Part shown: piece by piece, positions 1-6,855 of the stretch | Layout: every line of letters starts with the position of its first letter | How positions within the stretch are numbered: the first letter of the stretch is position 1 | Source: Fibrobacter sp. | GTDB taxonomy: Bacteria; Fibrobacterota; Fibrobacteria; Fibrobacterales; Fibrobacteraceae | NCBI GenBank assembly: GCA_024398995.1 | Contig: JAKSIE010000020.1 | Location: forward strand, 1-39,533 | Direction of reading: 5' to 3' | Length of the DNA stretch: 39,533 nt | Notes under the pieces: model-generated | What the model was told of the DNA's origin: nothing | Databases searched by the model: none | Seen by the model: only the letters and a program-made list of their open reading frames with translations | Program-made: the position numbers and the translations under genes

Positions 1-14
1 TCTCTATCTACAAT

Positions 15-45
15 TCTAATCACTAACCACTAATCACTAATCACT
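15..45. repeat. Heptanucleotide tandem repeat in cimA leader
   Basis: About four copies of a 7-mer of form ACTAATC run in tandem from 15 to 42 (variants TCTAATC and ACTAACC), ending in ACT. The tract lies directly upstream of the cimA -10-like box, where a -35 element would be expected. Copy number could vary by slippage. No function is known to me. Confidence 0.7.
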
Positions 46-49
46 TTTC

Positions 50-57
50 TATCTTTG
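50..57 (+). promoter_or_regulatory. -10-like box TATCTTTG of cimA
   Basis: TATCTTTG ends 5 nt before the cimA ATG, and no Shine-Dalgarno sequence lies between. The same octamer stands before the gene at 17565, and relatives stand before greB, ppiD and tRNA-Glu. It resembles the TAnnTTTG -7 element of Bacteroidota promoters. A transcript starting at or next to the ATG is inferred. Confidence 0.5.
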
Positions 58-62
58 CACCC

Positions 63-1637
63 ATGAAATGTTTTATCTATGACACCACGCTGCGCGACGG
101 CAATCAAGATCGCAAGATTAGTCTCTCTCTGGCCGATAAACTCCAGATTACTCGAATTCTTGACTCTTTCGGTATTGATTACATTGAAGGCGGCTGGCCT
201 AACCCCAGCAATCCTACCGACGAAGAATACTTCCGCGAAGTCAAGAAGCTTAAGCTGAAGCATGCCAAGATTGCTGCTTTCGGCAGCACCCGTCGTCCGA
301 AGATTCTTCCCGAGAAGGATCCGCTGCTCCAGGCTCTGGTAAAGTCCGAGGCTCCCGTGAAGACCATCTTCGGTAAGAGCTGGGACCTCCACGTTACGGA
401 TGTCATTCATACCACACTGGAAGAAAACCTGGACATGATCCAGTCTTCCATCGAATTTTTGAAGGAACATTCCAAGGAAGTCATTTACGACGCCGAACAT
501 TTCTTCGACGGCTATAAGGCTAATCCGGAATACGCTCTTGAAACCCTGAAGGCTGCCGCCCTCGGTGGTGCAGACTTCATCGTGCTTTGCGATACCAACG
601 GCGGTACCATGCCGTGGGAACTGGAAGAAATTTTTGATGCCGTTAAGGAACACGTGGACGTACCTCTGGGCATCCATGTGCATAACGATTCTGGCCTTGC
701 TGTGGCCAACAGCATCTATGCCGTAAAGTCCGGTGCAGAAATGATCCAGGGCGTCATCAACGGTTACGGTGAACGTTGCGGTAACGCAAACCTCACCACC
801 ATCATGGCTGACCTCAACTTCAAGATGGGCGTGAAGTTCTTTGCCGCCAAGAAGATGGCTGGACTTCGCAAGCTGTTCCTCAGCGTCGACCAGATTGTGA
901 ACTTGGCTAGCGACGTCCGCGCACCGTACGTGGGCGAGGCCGCCTTTGCCCATAAGGGCGGAGCACACATCGATGGCGTCATGAAGGTGTCCCGCAGTTT
1001 CGAACATGTGGATCCCCACTCCATCGGTAATGACCGCGTATTCGTCACCAGCGATCAGGCTGGCGGCTCTCTGGTTGTAGAAAAGCTGAAGGCTATCAAG
1101 CCGGGCATTGACAAGAAGGACCCCATGGTGGCAAAGCTTTTGCTCGCCATCAAGGAAAAGGAAAACGCCGGCTGGCACTTCGACTCCGCCGAAGCCAGCT
1201 TCAAGATGCTGGTGTATCGCCAGCTAGGTATGTTCACCGCACCCTTTGAATTCATGAACTACCGCGTCACCGAAGACAAGACCCCGCAAGGTGTGTCTGT
1301 TTCCCAGGCGAGCGTCAAGCTGAAGATTGGCGACAAGATCAGCCATCAGGTAAGCGAAGGCGACGGTCCGGTGAACGCTTTGGACGCAGCACTCCGCAAG
1401 GCTCTGCAGCCCTTCTTCCCGTACATGGCCAAGGTCCGCCTGGACGACTTTAAGGTTCGCGTTCTGGGTTCTTCCGTAGGTTCCGACGCACTGGTCCGCG
1501 TGTGGACTACCTTCGGTGACGATAAGGAACATTGGAATGTGGCAGGTGTCAGCACCAATATCATCGAAGCCAGCTGGCTTGCCTTGATGGACGGTCTGTG
1601 CTACAAGATTTTGAAGGAAACTAAGAAATGCAAATAG
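63..1637 (+). CDS. cimA: (R)-citramalate synthase
   Basis: 524 aa. It is predicted to condense pyruvate with acetyl-CoA to citramalate, the threonine-independent entry to isoleucine synthesis. The N-terminus has the YDTTLRDGNQ motif of the HMGL/alpha-IPM synthase TIM barrel (about residues 4-270). HVHNDSGLAVANS carries the HxH metal ligands, and the GGWPNPSNP segment is typical of CimA rather than LeuA. The C-terminal 150 residues match the LeuA-type allosteric dimer domain. The length is usual for the CimA family (about 520-530). The start is the first ATG and leaves MKCFIYDTTLRDG in the normal position. There is no Shine-Dalgarno, and a TATCTTTG box lies 5 nt upstream, so the message may be leaderless. 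The 3' end overlaps hisD by 10 bp, implying translational coupling. LeuA is the main alternative and is less likely. Confidence 0.9.
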   Translation: MKCFIYDTTLRDGNQDRKISLSLADKLQITRILDSFGIDYIEGGWPNPSNPTDEEYFREVKKLKLKHAKIAAFGSTRRPKILPEKDPLLQALVKSEAPVKTIFGKSWDLHVTDVIHTTLEENLDMIQSSIEFLKEHSKEVIYDAEHFFDGYKANPEYALETLKAAALGGADFIVLCDTNGGTMPWELEEIFDAVKEHVDVPLGIHVHNDSGLAVANSIYAVKSGAEMIQGVINGYGERCGNANLTTIMADLNFKMGVKFFAAKKMAGLRKLFLSVDQIVNLASDVRAPYVGEAAFAHKGGAHIDGVMKVSRSFEHVDPHSIGNDRVFVTSDQAGGSLVVEKLKAIKPGIDKKDPMVAKLLLAIKEKENAGWHFDSAEASFKMLVYRQLGMFTAPFEFMNYRVTEDKTPQGVSVSQASVKLKIGDKISHQVSEGDGPVNALDAALRKALQPFFPYMAKVRLDDFKVRVLGSSVGSDALVRVWTTFGDDKEHWNVAGVSTNIIEASWLALMDGLCYKILKETKKCK

Positions 1638-2917
1638 TTAAGGCTACTCCTAATTCTAAGGAAATTGAACGCATTTGCGGTCGCGAAGTTGCTCCCAGCC
1701 GCGAGATTTATAACAAGGTTGTAGATATCCTTGCCGACATCAAGAAGGGCGGCTACGCCAAGGCTGTAGAATACGCCCAGAAGTTCGATGGCCTCAAGGG
1801 CAAGAACATCCGCGTCTCCGAAAAGGAAATTGCAAAGTCTGCCGCCAAGTGCCCCGCCGATTTGCAGAAGGCTCTCAAGCAGGCCATCAAGAACGTCCGC
1901 GATTTCCACCAGAACCAGATGGAAGAATCCTGGCTCATGGAAGGTAAGGACGGCGTTGTTCTTGGTCAGCGCATCCGCCCCATGAAGCGCGTGGGCCTCT
2001 ATGTTCCCGGTGGCGCTGGCATTTACCCCAGCACCGTGATCATGAACGCAGTGCCCGCTCTCGTTGCTGGTGTTCAGGACATCGTTGTGGTGACCCCCAT
2101 CAAGGGCGAAATCAACCGCGCCGTGGCATTCGTGCTGCAGCAGCTGGGCATTACCGAAGTCTACCACATCGGTGGCGCACAGGCTATCGGCCTGTTGGCT
2201 TACGGTGCCAAGGACGCCAAGGGCAAGACCATTGTTGAACGCGTGGACAAGATTGTGGGTCCGGGTAACGTTTTCGCCGCCGTCGCCAAGAAGGAAGTCT
2301 TCGGTGTCGTAGATATTGACATGGTGGCAGGCCCCTCTGAAGTTCTCGTCATGGCCGACAAGACTGCCGATCCTGACTTCGTTGCTGCAGACCTGCTTTC
2401 CCAGGCGGAACACGGTTCCGGTTTCGAAGCCGCCATCTGCATTACCGACGACATGGAAACCGCCCAGATGATTTCTGCCTGCGTTGACGTTCAGGTGGAA
2501 AACAGCCCCAAGAAGGAACTGCTTCAGAAGGTGCTGGACAACTTCGGTCGCATTCTCGTTGTGAAGGACTGGTTCGACGGTGTTGCCATTGCAAACAAGA
2601 TCGCTCCGGAACATCTGGAAGTCATGACTGACGAGGCGGAATCCATGGCCGCCCAGATTGAAAATGCCGGCGCCGTGTTTATCGGTCACTGGTCTTCTGA
2701 ACCGGTGGGCGACTACTTCGCAGGCCCCAACCATGTGCTGCCCACTAACGGCACTGGCCGCTTCTTCAGCCCCCTGGGCGTGTATGACTTCCTGAAGCGT
2801 ATGTCCATCATCCGCTACAGCGAAAAGGCCATCAAGAAGAATGCCAAGGCAATCGCCGCTGTGGCTATGGAAGAAGGCTTCTACCACCACGCACAGGCAG
2901 TGCTTAAGCGCCTGTAA
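1628..2917 (+). CDS. hisD: Histidinol dehydrogenase
   Basis: 429 aa, the normal length for HisD. The enzyme performs the last two steps of histidine synthesis, oxidising L-histidinol to L-histidine with two NAD+ and a Zn2+. Visible family blocks are YVPGGAGIYPSTVIMNAVPA, GPGNVFAAVAKKEVFG, DMVAGPSEVLVMAD and the Zn/catalytic region APEHLEVMT (near residue 328). The ATG at 1628 sits inside the last codons of cimA, which overlap it by 10 bp in another frame, so the two are almost certainly one transcript with coupled translation. A strong intrinsic terminator follows at 2971. The gene is not in a his operon here. Pairing it with an isoleucine-pathway gene is unusual, but the assignment is secure. 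Confidence 0.95.
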   Translation: MQIVKATPNSKEIERICGREVAPSREIYNKVVDILADIKKGGYAKAVEYAQKFDGLKGKNIRVSEKEIAKSAAKCPADLQKALKQAIKNVRDFHQNQMEESWLMEGKDGVVLGQRIRPMKRVGLYVPGGAGIYPSTVIMNAVPALVAGVQDIVVVTPIKGEINRAVAFVLQQLGITEVYHIGGAQAIGLLAYGAKDAKGKTIVERVDKIVGPGNVFAAVAKKEVFGVVDIDMVAGPSEVLVMADKTADPDFVAADLLSQAEHGSGFEAAICITDDMETAQMISACVDVQVENSPKKELLQKVLDNFGRILVVKDWFDGVAIANKIAPEHLEVMTDEAESMAAQIENAGAVFIGHWSSEPVGDYFAGPNHVLPTNGTGRFFSPLGVYDFLKRMSIIRYSEKAIKKNAKAIAAVAMEEGFYHHAQAVLKRL

Positions 2918-2970
2918 TTTGTTGCCGCGCTTTTGAATTGCGCTTTTGTGCGGCTACTTGATATTCTATG

Positions 2971-3006
2971 AAAAATCCTCGGGCTTGAACCCGGGGATTT
3001 TTTGTA
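2971..3006 (+). terminator. Intrinsic terminator after hisD
   Basis: AAAATCCTCGGG pairs with CCCGGGGATTTT around the loop CTTGAA, with one G-U pair, and is followed by a T-run. The stem resembles the CCCGGG-CTTGA repeat family also seen at 35159. It separates the cimA-hisD unit from the next promoter. Confidence 0.85.
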
Positions 3007-3029
3007 TTCCGAAAAAACTTTAAAACTTT

Positions 3030-3060
3030 TTGACAAACGAATTCGTTTAGACGATATAAA
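3030..3060 (+). promoter_or_regulatory. Sigma70-type promoter of the MoxR-VWA unit
   Basis: TTGACA at 3030-3035, a 17-bp spacer, then GATATA at 3053-3058 (TATAAA at 3055 would give 19 bp). The block recurs almost unchanged before the cyclophilin gene at 22622. It lies downstream of the hisD terminator, which argues against a gene start as early as 3002. Confidence 0.65.
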
Positions 3061-3062
3061 CA

Positions 3063-3089
3063 ATGAACAGGTTGCTCGCCAAGCTCTGA
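3063..3089 (+). CDS. Possible 8-residue leader peptide
   Basis: An ATG opens 5 nt past the promoter -10 region and encodes MNRLLAKL followed by TGA, in a different frame from the MoxR gene, whose start lies 47 nt downstream of the stop. It could be a leaderless leader peptide or a chance ORF. The stop codon is the first half of a palindrome (3087-3099). Nothing in the residue composition suggests amino-acid-specific attenuation. Confidence 0.25.
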   Translation: MNRLLAKL

Positions 3090-3099
3090 CACGGTGTCA
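3087..3099. promoter_or_regulatory. Palindrome TGACAC-G-GTGTCA
   Basis: A perfect 6-bp inverted repeat around one base lies about 20-35 nt downstream of the inferred transcription start of the MoxR-VWA unit. This is a typical position for a repressor operator. It could also be a small RNA hairpin. The binding protein is unknown. Confidence 0.35.
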
Positions 3100-3136
3100 A
3101 GGTGGCGATATATCAGGATCTAAGGATTGTTTATAT

Positions 3137-4435
3137 ATGGATATTAAGTCAATTAACCGTTTTGTGCAAAAGGGTTTCCTCTCCACCCATACTTTGGGCC
3201 TCATGGGCAACCATGGCATTGGCAAGACCTCCTACGTACAGAATACCATCCGCAAAATTGTTGCTGAAAAGCACAATATTCCGTTGGAACGTGTTCATGT
3301 CATCAGCCGTTGCGTCTCCATTATGGACCCCGCAGACTTGATCGGTAATTTCCAGGAATTTGGTGGACGTACCTACAGCTGCCCGCCTAGCTGGATTCCC
3401 ACCTGCAAGGAATACGATGACCAGATGGAGGCATTGTACCAAGCCAACGGCAAGGTTTACACCCGCCTTACCAAGTACGATGACATCTACGTGCTGTTCC
3501 TGGACGAATGTAAGCGCGGCAATTCCATTATCCAGGACGCCATCATGGAACTTCTTTTGGAACACCGCTTGTTCGGCGTGAACCTTAAGGAAAACACTTA
3601 CGTGATCTGCGCCGATAACGACAATGCTAAGATCTATAACGGCACCCGTCGTGACCCGGCCCAGGAAAGCCGTATCAAGAATGTGACCTTTGCTCCTACG
3701 GATAAGGAATATCTGGAGGACTTCAAGAACCGTGTGGAACGTGGTGAAATCCATGAAGTGATTCCGGAATTCTTGAACAAGTATCCCGAATTCATCGTGC
3801 TGCCTACCAAGACGATTGAAGAACTTTCCATTCAGGGCAAGAAGGGCCCCTGTCCCCGAGACTGGACCCAGCTTGGCGAATGTCTCCAGGAATACCGTCG
3901 TAACGGCGACGACATTACCTCGGGTGAAACCTCCTACCTGATGGAAATTGCCTCTTCCTACATCGGTGCAAGTTATGCTATGAAGTTCGCCAACTACTGC
4001 GAAACGGACCGCAAGAACAATATCGATGCCAAGCGCATCCTGAACAGTTTGGATGAATCCTATTGCCAGTACCTTAAGGCAACCTTCACTGCAACTCCCA
4101 CCTTGGCAGTTCCCACCGCCCATAGCCTGCTTGATCGTGTCAAGAAGACCAAGCTCACCGCCAAGCAGGGCAAGAACATCCTGGCATTCCTGGAATGCTG
4201 CCCCAACGAAGCTATCGCTGCCTTCGTCAAGGATTGGCAGAAGGACGCCAAGGATCAGTATCTTGCATGGCGCGTCACTCCGCCCCGTTACAAGATTTTC
4301 AACAAGGCAATTCTCAATACCGAAATCAAGAACGGCACCCGTTCTGCATATGACAACTGGGTGGCAAACTTCCTGAAGGTAAAGAACCTTACTGTTGCCG
4401 ATCTTGACAATGACGATCTCATCATCGAAGGTTAA
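3137..4435 (+). CDS. MoxR-type AAA+ ATPase
   Basis: 432 aa from the ATG at 3137, which has AAGGA nine bases upstream; earlier in-frame TTG codons fall within the promoter or terminator. The Walker A motif is GNHGIGKTS (about residue 24) and the Walker B is VLFLDEC (about residue 117). They frame an AAA+ domain of MoxR/RavA style. The C-terminal 200 residues are helical and have no domain I can name. MoxR ATPases work as chaperones with von Willebrand A proteins that assemble or activate protein and metal complexes. The downstream gene is such a partner and starts 2 bp after this stop. The cellular target cannot be read from the window. Confidence is high for the ATPase fold and low for the process. 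Confidence 0.85.
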   Translation: MDIKSINRFVQKGFLSTHTLGLMGNHGIGKTSYVQNTIRKIVAEKHNIPLERVHVISRCVSIMDPADLIGNFQEFGGRTYSCPPSWIPTCKEYDDQMEALYQANGKVYTRLTKYDDIYVLFLDECKRGNSIIQDAIMELLLEHRLFGVNLKENTYVICADNDNAKIYNGTRRDPAQESRIKNVTFAPTDKEYLEDFKNRVERGEIHEVIPEFLNKYPEFIVLPTKTIEELSIQGKKGPCPRDWTQLGECLQEYRRNGDDITSGETSYLMEIASSYIGASYAMKFANYCETDRKNNIDAKRILNSLDESYCQYLKATFTATPTLAVPTAHSLLDRVKKTKLTAKQGKNILAFLECCPNEAIAAFVKDWQKDAKDQYLAWRVTPPRYKIFNKAILNTEIKNGTRSAYDNWVANFLKVKNLTVADLDNDDLIIEG

Positions 4436-4437
4436 TC

Positions 4438-5790
4438 ATGGTTGATGTAGAGACTATTTTCAAGGGTACGCTCTGCAGACTGGTGTGTTATAGCCCCGTC
4501 AGCTTCAATTTGCTGGTGGGCATGACCATCATCCAGAATGAACACATGGAAACCATGGGGGTGTGCGTCAAGAACGGCCGCATTACCCTTATGTATAATC
4601 CTCAGTTCTTTGCAGGTCTCGACGAGGACGAGCGTACCTTTGTGCTGATTCACGAAATGATGCATGTGCTTCTGCATCATTGCACTCACCGCATGTCCGG
4701 TGACCGCATCCGCGCCTACAAGGAAAATGTAGCGATGGACTTGGCCATCAACTGCATGATCCACGAAGAGACGGGTATCGCCATGCCCCGTTTCAAGGAG
4801 AACATTGGAGAAAAGAAGAAGGGCGATATCCAGTGTCTTTTGCCGTCTATGTTTAAGTTTCCCGATAACTTGAGCTTTGAACAGTATCTCGCCCTGCTGG
4901 ACAAGAAATTCCCGGATCCCAAGATCAAGTTCGTTTTTGGGCCGGGCTCGAACCAGTCTGATTCTTCTGATTCCAGTGACAAGTCTGGCAAGGGCAAGGG
5001 TAATGGTAAGGGTGGCCAAAGTAACGGCGATGGAGATGCTGGCCAAAGTAACGGCGATGAAGATGCTGATTACGAAGTTGTCATTGACATCAGCGAAGAC
5101 TGTGCCCTTGGAAAAATCACCAAACATCGAATTGATGCCAAGCACGGTGAAAACTATGATGAAGATGCCTTCATCGATGACTATGTCCGTAATGTGGTGG
5201 AACAGACCATTCGAAACCAGCAGTGGGGCCATCTTGGTGCCAATGCGGTAGAAATGATCAAGAAGGCTCAGGAACAGCCCTTGAACTGGGGTGATATTCT
5301 TAGGCTTAAGATGGGCCCCTTCATTAGCTTTGCCAAGGAACCGACTCGACGTCGCTGGAACAAGCATTACGGCAAGCCTTTCCTGGGGTCAACAATTAAG
5401 TCTGTTGAACCTGTGGCTGTGTATGCGGATACTTCGGGCAGCGTGGGCAGTGCCGATCTTTCCCGATTCATTGTGGAAATCGAGCGCATTGCCTACTACA
5501 CCGGAGTTTATCTTTGGAGTTTCGATACTTCTGTGAAGGATCCTGATAAGGAAGAACTTTTCTCCCGTTGTGCCATTGAGTCCATCGAGTTCAAGGGTAG
5601 GGGAGGGACCAGTTTTTTGCCCATCTTTGAACACGTTAAATCAAAAAACATCAGTCAGGTTGTGATTCTGACTGATGGATATGCCGAAAACGTTGATGCA
5701 AGCCAGGTCGAGGGCCTTGAAGTCATCTGGGTGATTACCAAGGGTGGCAACACCAAGGGTAAACCTGGAACCGTTGTGGAAATGAACTAG
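4438..5790 (+). CDS. Metallopeptidase-like VWA-domain protein (DUF2201 type)
   Basis: 450 aa. The N-terminal domain carries HEMMH (residues 72-76), the HExxH zinc signature of the DUF2201 putative metallopeptidase family. Residues 170-212 form a low-complexity Gly/Ser/Asp linker containing a tandem 9-residue duplication. The C-terminal third is a VWA-like domain with the MIDAS motif DTSGS at 331-335 and VVILTDGYA later. GAAGG 6 nt before the ATG, inside the last codons of the ATPase gene, gives coupled translation. This is the expected partner of a MoxR ATPase. Whether the HExxH site cleaves protein is unknown. The stop codon shares a CTAG tetramer with that of the convergent cyclase gene. 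Confidence 0.85.
   Translation: MVDVETIFKGTLCRLVCYSPVSFNLLVGMTIIQNEHMETMGVCVKNGRITLMYNPQFFAGLDEDERTFVLIHEMMHVLLHHCTHRMSGDRIRAYKENVAMDLAINCMIHEETGIAMPRFKENIGEKKKGDIQCLLPSMFKFPDNLSFEQYLALLDKKFPDPKIKFVFGPGSNQSDSSDSSDKSGKGKGNGKGGQSNGDGDAGQSNGDEDADYEVVIDISEDCALGKITKHRIDAKHGENYDEDAFIDDYVRNVVEQTIRNQQWGHLGANAVEMIKKAQEQPLNWGDILRLKMGPFISFAKEPTRRRWNKHYGKPFLGSTIKSVEPVAVYADTSGSVGSADLSRFIVEIERIAYYTGVYLWSFDTSVKDPDKEELFSRCAIESIEFKGRGGTSFLPIFEHVKSKNISQVVILTDGYAENVDASQVEGLEVIWVITKGGNTKGKPGTVVEMN
5014..5067 (+). repeat. 27-bp in-frame tandem duplication
   Basis: Two adjacent 27-bp units (5014-5040 and 5041-5067) differ at one base (GGA/GAA). They encode GQSNGDGDA and GQSNGDEDA in the acidic linker between the peptidase-like and VWA domains. 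This is recent linker expansion. Confidence 0.9.
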
Positions 5791-6782
5791 AACAAGAACA
5801 TGTCGTCTTGGCCCAAGTTCATACAAACGCGGTTTCTACCGTTTTCCTTTGCGTGATAAAGGGCCTGGTCGGCGCGTTCGATGATGGATCGTACAGAGTC
5901 GTTGTCGACGCGTTCGGTAAAGCCGATGCTGACGGTAACTTGAATGGTCTCGCCAGAAGGCAGGACAATCTGCATACGTTCTACGTTTTTACGCATACGT
6001 TCGGCAATGACCTTTGCGTTGTCGGTGGATGTGCCTGGAAGGAACACTGTGAATTCTTCACCGCCGTAACGTACGGGCATGTCGGAGGGGCGCAAGCTCT
6101 TGACAATGGACTGTGCCACAGACATAAGTACCTGGTCTCCAGCAAGGTGGCCGTAGGTGTCGTTTACGTGCTTGAAGTGGTCAATGTCCAGCATAAAGGC
6201 AGAAAGACGGAAATTGCCGGCGTTGCTGCGGGACATTTCGCGGGCGTACATTTCTTCGAGCCAACGGCGGTTATGCAAACCGGTGAGGGCGTCCACCTTG
6301 GAACTTTCCTCGATACAGCGGATGTGGTATTCTTCTTCGCACACAACTTTGTTGTTGTTGCGGATTCGCTGGCTCAGGATATGTAAAAAGTTCAGGCACA
6401 GGTCGTGGGACGCATGAATCATGGCCAGGGCTGTGGTTGCGTCAATAATCAGCAAATGGCTGGGTTCTTTTGCATAGACGCAGGCGCTAGGCTTTATATT
6501 ATCAAAGATGGACATTTCGCCGGCACAGTGGCCCGGGCTGATGGTGTCGGAAAAGTTGCCGCCCTGGGAGGTGAGCTTGACTTCAAGCATACCGTCGAGA
6601 ACAACAATCAAACGACGGATTGGATGCTCGGGGTCGATCAAAAGGTCGCCGGGTTGAGCGAGAATAGTCTTACAGCCTAGCAGGTAGCCTGCCAAGCTTT
6701 CGAAAGATACATTCTTGAAAATTTCAAGAGTGGAAAACTCGGATCGAGTAATCGGCAATGTTTCAAGTTCTTCTTTGCTCAT
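5787..6782 (-). CDS. Diguanylate cyclase with cyclic-nucleotide-binding domain
   Basis: 331 aa from the ATG at 6782 (MSKEELETL); the longer frame upstream runs through the divergent promoter region. Residues 20-140 form a cNMP/Crp-like beta-roll (SPGHCAGEMSIFD resembles the phosphate-binding cassette). A short helical linker leads to a GGDEF domain from about residue 165. It has DIDHFKHVNDTYGH and the intact active site GGEEF. An inhibitory I-site RPSD lies five residues before GGEEF. It should make c-di-GMP from GTP with product inhibition. The ligand of the cNMP domain is unknown and may be absent. There is no membrane segment, so it is cytoplasmic. The TATAAT 6 nt before the ATG suggests a near-leaderless message. 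Confidence 0.9.
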   Translation of the reverse strand: MSKEELETLPITRSEFSTLEIFKNVSFESLAGYLLGCKTILAQPGDLLIDPEHPIRRLIVVLDGMLEVKLTSQGGNFSDTISPGHCAGEMSIFDNIKPSACVYAKEPSHLLIIDATTALAMIHASHDLCLNFLHILSQRIRNNNKVVCEEEYHIRCIEESSKVDALTGLHNRRWLEEMYAREMSRSNAGNFRLSAFMLDIDHFKHVNDTYGHLAGDQVLMSVAQSIVKSLRPSDMPVRYGGEEFTVFLPGTSTDNAKVIAERMRKNVERMQIVLPSGETIQVTVSIGFTERVDNDSVRSIIERADQALYHAKENGRNRVCMNLGQDDMFLF

Positions 6783-6788
6783 ATCCCT

Positions 6789-6794
6789 ATTATA
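6789..6794 (-). promoter_or_regulatory. -10 TATAAT of the diguanylate cyclase gene
   Basis: On the minus strand TATAAT ends 6 nt before the ATG at 6782, with only GGGAT abutting the start codon. No clear -35 hexamer was found. The amidohydrolase promoter lies back to back with it; TTGACA at 6802 and TATATT at 6822 are candidates, but the 14-bp spacing is too short for confidence. Confidence 0.45.
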
Positions 6795-6855
6795 TATTTT
6801 TTTGACACTGGAAGTTCTTTCTATATTCAAATCATTCTTTAAAAAAGAGGAAGTT

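Noticed and set aside
15..45. CRISPR-like array
   Set aside because: Units are 7 bp without spacers; it is a simple tandem repeat. No cas gene is in the window.
3002..3136. N-terminal extension of the MoxR gene from a TTG at 3002
   Set aside because: It would start within the hisD terminator and upstream of the TTGACA promoter. ATG 3137 has a good AAGGA site and begins before the Walker A region.
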